DNA from: Chloromonas sp. AAM2
Taxonomy: Eukaryota; Chlorophyta; Chlorophyceae; Chlamydomonadales; Chlamydomonadaceae
Direction of reading: 5' to 3'
NCBI GenBank assembly: GCA_004335635.1
Contig: QAXH01006231.1
Span: forward strand, 145 to 49,526
DNA: 49,382 nucleotides
The notes under the pieces were generated by a model. That model worked only from the letters and a program-made list of their open reading frames with translations, made no database searches and was not told where the DNA came from. Shown here one piece after another: positions 45,050 through 49,382 of this stretch; position 1 is the first letter of the stretch, and the number at the start of each line of letters is the position of its first letter. The translations under genes were made by a program, and so were the position numbers.

Positions 45050-48000
45050 GGAAAGCTGCGCCTGGATGCCTATCTAGCTGCCCACCTTGCCGCCGGTCAC
45101 ACCGCCAGCCGTGCCAAGATACAGGCGTCCATCAAGGCAGGGTGGGTCAGGCTCAACGGCAGAGCGTGTGACAAGCCGTCACAGAGCCTAGCTAGAGGGG
45201 ACTATGTGATCTGCACCCTCTTGCCCGGACCCAGTTTGGAGGTAGGATGGCAGGCATTCTGGTCGGTGGTGTGACAGGTGGGGTGTGGAGGGAACACCCT
45301 GGTAAAGGATGAGACTTGTCACTCCAGTCCCGACTGGGTATGGCCGAATGTGGCAACATGCCCCAAGTGTGGCACTCTGCGCTTTGCGATAACCATTGCC
45401 CCTCTTGACTTGTCCTTGACTGGCTGTAGGCGCTACCCGAGGCTATTCCACTGGATATTGTGTTCGAGGACGAGCACCTCATGGTCATCAACAAGGTGTG
45501 GGTGTGGGTTAGGCTTAGGCTTAGGGTAAGGTTAGAACCAACTAAGGTTCAAACTCAACTTCACCTGATGGTGATCAGCAAGGTGTGGGCAACTCAGGCA
45601 CAGGGCAGTGGAGTGGGGCCACAAAACGCGGCAGGAAAAGGGGGTTGAGTAGGCTCACAACGGAGGCTCACAAGGACTGCTGCCTGGCTCGCAGCCATGA
45701 CTGTTCCTGGGCAGAGGTCCTGCAGACTGAGATGGGTGTCATTTCCGCACTGCCCTGTGGGGCCAGGCTGACTTGAGTAGCCAGTGGATGACTGCCAAAT
45801 GCCATCACCCGCGCCACATCAGATCCCAGTCCTTGCATGATTGGCATTCTGGAGGGCTGGGAGCTGTCCTGGCAGCGGCGTGGGCTGGATTTGTTCAGTG
45901 TGGTGTCTTGCAGACTTCCTAGTCCTGCCAAAGTGCATTCGTCAAGTTTTCTGCTGCTTTGATGGGCAATGTACTGGTGCCCTGCATGCCACAAGCTGAA
46001 TTACGCCATCTAATTTTACAGGAACAGTAGTACTGGTGCCCTGCATACCACAAGCTGAATTATGCCACTGTGTCATAACAACAGTGTGTGCCATGCTCTT
46101 CCCTCTGCGTGTGCTGTGTGCACGCACAGCCTGCAGGCATGGCGGTACACATCTCCGCGGGGCACCACACGGGCACGCTCGTCAACGCCCTGTTGGCCCA
46201 CTGCGGCCTGCCTGGTGTGCGCATCGACCCCGCCTACCCTTCCAACCTCCCCTCCCAGGCGCACCCGCAGCAGTCCGGGGAACATCCGGCCGCAGATCAA
46301 GGCACTACCTACGCTCAGCCTCTCAGTTTGGAAGAGCTTGCTTCCCTGGGCAGGGGTCAGCAGGGGCCAGGGCGGGGCCAGAAGGGTCCGGCAGCGGCGC
46401 AAGAAGGAGTAGTGGCGGAACCCCAGGGTTGGGCTATGCTACCTGGCTGGGTGGTTGGTGATGAAGAAACGGATGGTAGTGACGGAGATGATGCGGACAG
46501 CGATGAGGGGCAGCTTGGTGCAGGGCCGCAGGACGTAGGTGCGAGCGGGCGGGAGCGGAACGGGAATGGCGGTGGGGCGGGTGGTGGAGCGGTGGTTGTG
46601 TCCGGCGGGGCGCGGGCGGGCGTGCTGCGGCCAGGGATAGTGCACCGCCTGGATCTGGGCACTAGCGGGCTGCTGGTGGTGGCCAAGCGCGAGATGGTGC
46701 AACGGGCGTTGTCAGCCCAGTTCAAGGCCCGGACGGTGAGCTTGAACGGCTTGCAATCTTCTTCACGGGTATGCACATGCATATCTTCTGAAGGCACCCA
46801 CAAACATGTCTCAGGTGCCAAGGCAGGGCAAATGTAGACATGCTCGCAGCAAGGCCTGCTTGCTCTTGCTGATTCTCCATGCCCTTCAGACCTTTGCCTG
46901 ACCATGCCCACCCTCCCATGGTACGTGCACATGCTGGCTATTGCGTGTGCAGGTGGGTCGCATCTACCACTCCATCACTGTGGGCTGCCCCCGCAGCCCC
47001 TCGGGCCGCGTGCTGACCAACATAGACCGCGACACGGGCGACCGCAAGCGCATGGCTGCCGTGGCGTATGGTGGAGCTAAGGGCCGCACCGCGGCGTCTA
47101 ACTATCAGGTGATTCACTGGCCTATCTCTTGATTTTCATTTGGTTTGCAATGATGGATTGGGTGCACAGCGCAGCACCTTAGCACAGCAGATGAGACACA
47201 GCAGACGAGGCTCTATAATGAAGCCGGAATACCGGTGTCTTACTTACGAATTCTATCCGACCTGCGGTGGCATCATTCCCATCAACTCTAGCTACGCTCT
47301 GGGTTTGGTCAGGTTACTGCACTGCTGGCTCAAACAATTCCTTCACATGGCGCTGCCCACATCCTGCACATTGTTGCATGGCAGGTTTTGGAGCCGCTGG
47401 GCGGCGGTGCAGCTGCACTGGTGCAGTGGCAGCTGGACACCGGCCGCACACACCAGATCAGGCAAGCGTGTCACCAAGTCTTGGGGCAATGGACCGCACG
47501 ACAGACAGCTTTGAGAGGCACTGTTGCAAAGGAGAGAAGGCTTGTGCACGTTGCCCGACTTAACGACTGGTTTGCATCTTTTCCATTCCTTTGTCTTCGG
47601 CCCTGACATGGAGTTTGTGGCTCTGACCACAGACAGGCAATCAAACGTGATGCTACACAACAAGTGAACCACGGAGTTGCGCATGGTGCTCTCTTACATA
47701 TGTTTTAGTTGCAGGCTTTGCCCTGTCATGCCGGTGTGTTCATGGCATGCATCTGCGCCTGTTGCCTGCTGCAGGGTACATGCCAAGCACCTGGGCCACC
47801 CCCTGCTGGCTGACACCACGTATGGCGGGGGCGCGGCCACAGCAGCCGCGGTGATGAGCAAAGGCAGATCCAGCCTGTGAGTTTGGCAACGGCCTTACAA
47901 TCCAACAGTCTTTCGGCTTGCAGGGTCTTCTCCGCTGCTATGCAGACTCTGCAGTGCATGTCATACGCCATTGATCACTCCGTTTTAAGCATCATGAAGT

Positions 48001-48466
48001 GTATTTTCGGTGCCAACTGGGCTGGGCAGCTGAGCTATGGCAGGGCTGCTGTTTGCAATGTGCGATGCGCATGACAGTGTGTGCAATTGTTACTCAGGCT
48101 TAGTGACCTTGGTCAAACCTACTATGTTTATTCGCCGAGGACTGTCAATCAAATCTTTCTGGTTCTCGGGCGATTTATGTTCACCCGCGCTACGTTTGCG
48201 TGAGGGAATGTTGTCAGAAGGGTCGCATGCACGTGAGGTGGGTTCTGGTAGCCACCCTGATGCTGGCTGGCTGCGTGCTGCTGCTTGCTCGCAGACAGCC
48301 CAGTCTTCGGTCTGCGCTGGACCTGTTCAACCGGCCTGCGCTGCATGCGCGGAGTCTGGCCTTTGACCACCCAGTGACAGGCGAGCGCCTGTCCTTCGAG
48401 TGTGAACCGCCTGCGGACATGCAAGAGCTCCTGGCCTTCCTTAGGGGAGTCGCTGACTGTGTATAA
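45050..48466 (+). CDS. RluA-family pseudouridine synthase with S4 domain (5' end unresolved)
   Basis: Converts uridine to pseudouridine in rRNA or other RNA; probably organellar, by analogy with plant RluA-like proteins. Exons: 45050-45241, 45430-45495, 46130-46735, 46953-47108, 47385-47461, 47775-47876, 48295-48466. Phases agree, giving 456 residues plus an unassigned N-terminus. The first exon is an S4 RNA-binding domain ([29 protein letters not shown]). Next come the family motifs [20 protein letters not shown] and the catalytic [10 protein letters not shown], with the Asp codon at 46652-46654. Then follow [21 protein letters not shown], the [14 protein letters not shown] motif and [14 protein letters not shown]. 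Between NALLAH and RPGIVHRLD is an insertion of about 125 residues rich in Gly, Asp, Glu and Gln, absent from typical members. Intron 5 has a GC donor after ACACACCAGATCAG. Confidence 0.9.
45475..45589 (+). repeat. Duplicated exon end and telomere-like tract in an intron
   Basis: The last 21 exon bases plus donor (CACCTCATGGTCATCAACAA then GGTGTGGG, 45475-45502) recur with three changes at 45562-45589. Between them lies GGGTTAGGCTTAGGCTTAGG then GTAAGGTTAG (45507-45535), a degenerate TTAGGG-like telomeric tract. The downstream copy carries a second potential donor in the same context. Confidence 0.75.
45972..46067. repeat. 37-bp direct repeat in intron 2 of the synthase
   Basis: TACTGGTGCCCTGCATGCCA continuing CAAGCTGAATTACGCCA at 45972-46008 recurs at 46031-46067 with two changes. 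The 59-bp spacing suggests a tandem duplication that has partly decayed. Confidence 0.8.
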
Positions 48467-48662
48467 CCATGTCACCTCTGCTCAAGTAATCTCCCATGCA
48501 CCCCAACACACTACAAGAAGACGCGCTTCAGATGGCACCAGGCTGTTTTGCGAGCTGTTGATGTGCCGTGGCTGTGGCCAAGACTGTCACCATGGCAGTG
48601 CAATGTGTTACAATGTGTTATACGTAACATTAGCATAACAACCTTGGCTTGGCCCTACACTG

Positions 48663-48695
48663 ATGTCCCAGAACTGGCAAACTTTCTTTTTTTTG
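48663..48695 (-). repeat. Dispersed inverted-repeat-family copy
   Basis: GTCCCAGAACTGGCAAACTT then TCTTTTTTTT: family core on the minus strand with the typical T run (A run when read in family orientation). Confidence 0.65.
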
Positions 48696-49024
48696 GCTGC
48701 ACTGTGCAAACAAACGATTCACAATGCGCTCCTATCCCAGCCATATAATAACGAAGGCATCCCTGCACACTGTCGGTGTGGTTCCGCAAGTCATCTGACG
48801 ACAAGCTGGTCTGCTGTCAGGACTGTGCAGCCGGTCCAGTCACCGCCGTGTGCTGCCGTTCACCACCAGGCATGTTAGATCCGGAGCTCAAGTCACTACT
48901 CAGCTGTCATGCCACCCTCACATGCAACCTCAGCTGTCCATGTCAGAGGTTCTGCCTGCACAGGCATCATGACAGACCTGGTTGCTCACGCAAAAGTGGG
49001 TCATATCAAAACCGAGTCGGCAGA

Positions 49025-49073
49025 AGCAGTGACAAAGCAGTGACAGTGACAAAGCAGTGACAAAGCAGTGACA
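49025..49073. repeat. GTGACAAAGCA tandem array
   Basis: Four or so irregular units of AGCAGTGACAA, with one truncated AGTGACAGTGAC. Sits just left of the candidate exon at 49135. Confidence 0.8.
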
Positions 49074-49134
49074 GACGATGGACGGCTCATGCGGCCATGC
49101 TGCCCTGTTATCCTCTACTTAACGCCGTACTCAC

Positions 49135-49240
49135 CCATTTGAGCTTGTGGCGGTTGCGTTCATACTGGACGTGCAGCTCTCGTTGACGTGCCTCCTTGCT
49201 CTCAAATTGGACACGCAGCACTCCCCCTCCTTGCTCCCTT
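49135..49240 (-). CDS. Candidate exon of an unassigned gene entering from the right
   Basis: Read on the minus strand, a frame gives VLRVQFESKEARQRELHVQY then ERNRHKLKW, directly followed by a consensus donor GTGAGT. The composition is helical and highly charged, like a coiled coil. The 5' border is uncertain; a CAG acceptor near 49241 is plausible, and upstream lies a tandem repeat with an in-frame stop. The rest of the gene would lie beyond the window or in short exons I could not find to the left. No family recognised. Confidence 0.4.
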
Positions 49241-49274
49241 TGGTGGTGCTGGTGCGCTTGGTCACGGATGCCGG

Positions 49275-49375
49275 ACAGAGCGGTGCAATCAACAGAGCGG
49301 TGCCGGATCAGAGCGGTGCCGGATCAGAGCGGTGCAATCAACAGAGCGGTGCCGGATCAGAGCGGTGCAATCAAA
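49275..49375. repeat. CAGAGCGGTG tandem array at the window edge
   Basis: Alternating 16-17 bp units CAGAGCGGTGCCGGAT and CAGAGCGGTGCAATCAA, about six in all. The array may continue past the right end. Confidence 0.85.
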
Positions 49376-49382
49376 AAACCGT

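Larger units (their letters stand above)
48467..49134. other. Intergenic or intronic sequence with repeats
   Basis: Contains a minus-oriented dispersed repeat copy (48663-48695) and a GTGACAAAGCA short tandem array (49025-49073). No coding frame is supportable. It may be an intron of the gene whose exon ends at 49135. Confidence 0.4.

Noticed and set aside
1..49382. CRISPR array, phage, integron or bacterial operon
   Set aside because: No regularly spaced identical short repeats with unique spacers, and all firm genes are spliced eukaryotic genes.

Overview
This window looks like nuclear DNA of a green alga (Chlorophyta, probably a chlorophycean; inferred, not proven). The genes are broken into many short exons with GT-AG introns, plus a few GC-AG introns. 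Coding exons are moderately GC-rich. The gaps hold simple repeats, minisatellites and short dispersed repeats. The proteins are eukaryotic: a U3 snoRNP factor, a cytosolic ribosomal protein, a plant-type homogentisate dioxygenase and a probably organellar pseudouridine synthase. There are no operons or bacterial-type signals.

Layout. 1-2945 has no supportable gene, only repeats. 2946-8119 (+) is a complete 12-exon homogentisate 1,2-dioxygenase gene. Its last two exons and 3' flank are copied in inverted orientation at about 10673-11580, as a broken pseudogene arm. 8514-12810 is intergenic and holds a roughly 300-bp fold-back (MITE-like) element and a SINE-like repeat. 12811-13137 (-) is a single-exon eL33 ribosomal protein gene. 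13138-20175 holds no firm gene, but has two protein-like remnants around 16.0-17.2 kb and more repeat copies. 20176-24111 (-) is UTP6 (U3 snoRNP, HAT repeats) in six exons; its large intron 4 carries near-identical 99-bp direct repeats flanking a three-unit hairpin minisatellite.

A 563-bp divergent promoter region separates UTP6 from a 10-exon gene at 24675-30539 (+). That gene encodes a predicted type I membrane protein of about 890 aa with PQQ-like propeller motifs. 32.1-33.4 kb (+) contains protein-like exons I could not assign. 34774-37339 (-) is a five-exon atypical short-chain dehydrogenase lacking the catalytic tyrosine. 38747-44073 (-) is a nine-exon, roughly 947-aa coiled-coil protein with a very long Ala/Glu/Gln/Pro-rich tail. 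45050-48466 (+) is an RluA-family pseudouridine synthase with an S4 domain and a large acidic insertion. A coding-like exon on the minus strand ends at 49135, near the right edge.

The genes do not form one pathway: tyrosine catabolism, ribosome biogenesis (eL33, UTP6, an RNA pseudouridine synthase), secretory or membrane, and structural proteins are simply neighbours. The exon models were built by hand from frame continuity, splice sites and family motifs. Where a phase check is mentioned, every exon joins in frame. The most interesting unexplained signals are the dispersed inverted-repeat family centred on TTTGCCAGTTCTGGGACAAT, the inverted duplication with a near-identical non-coding arm, the intronic repeat cassette in UTP6, and the unassigned gene near 32-33 kb.
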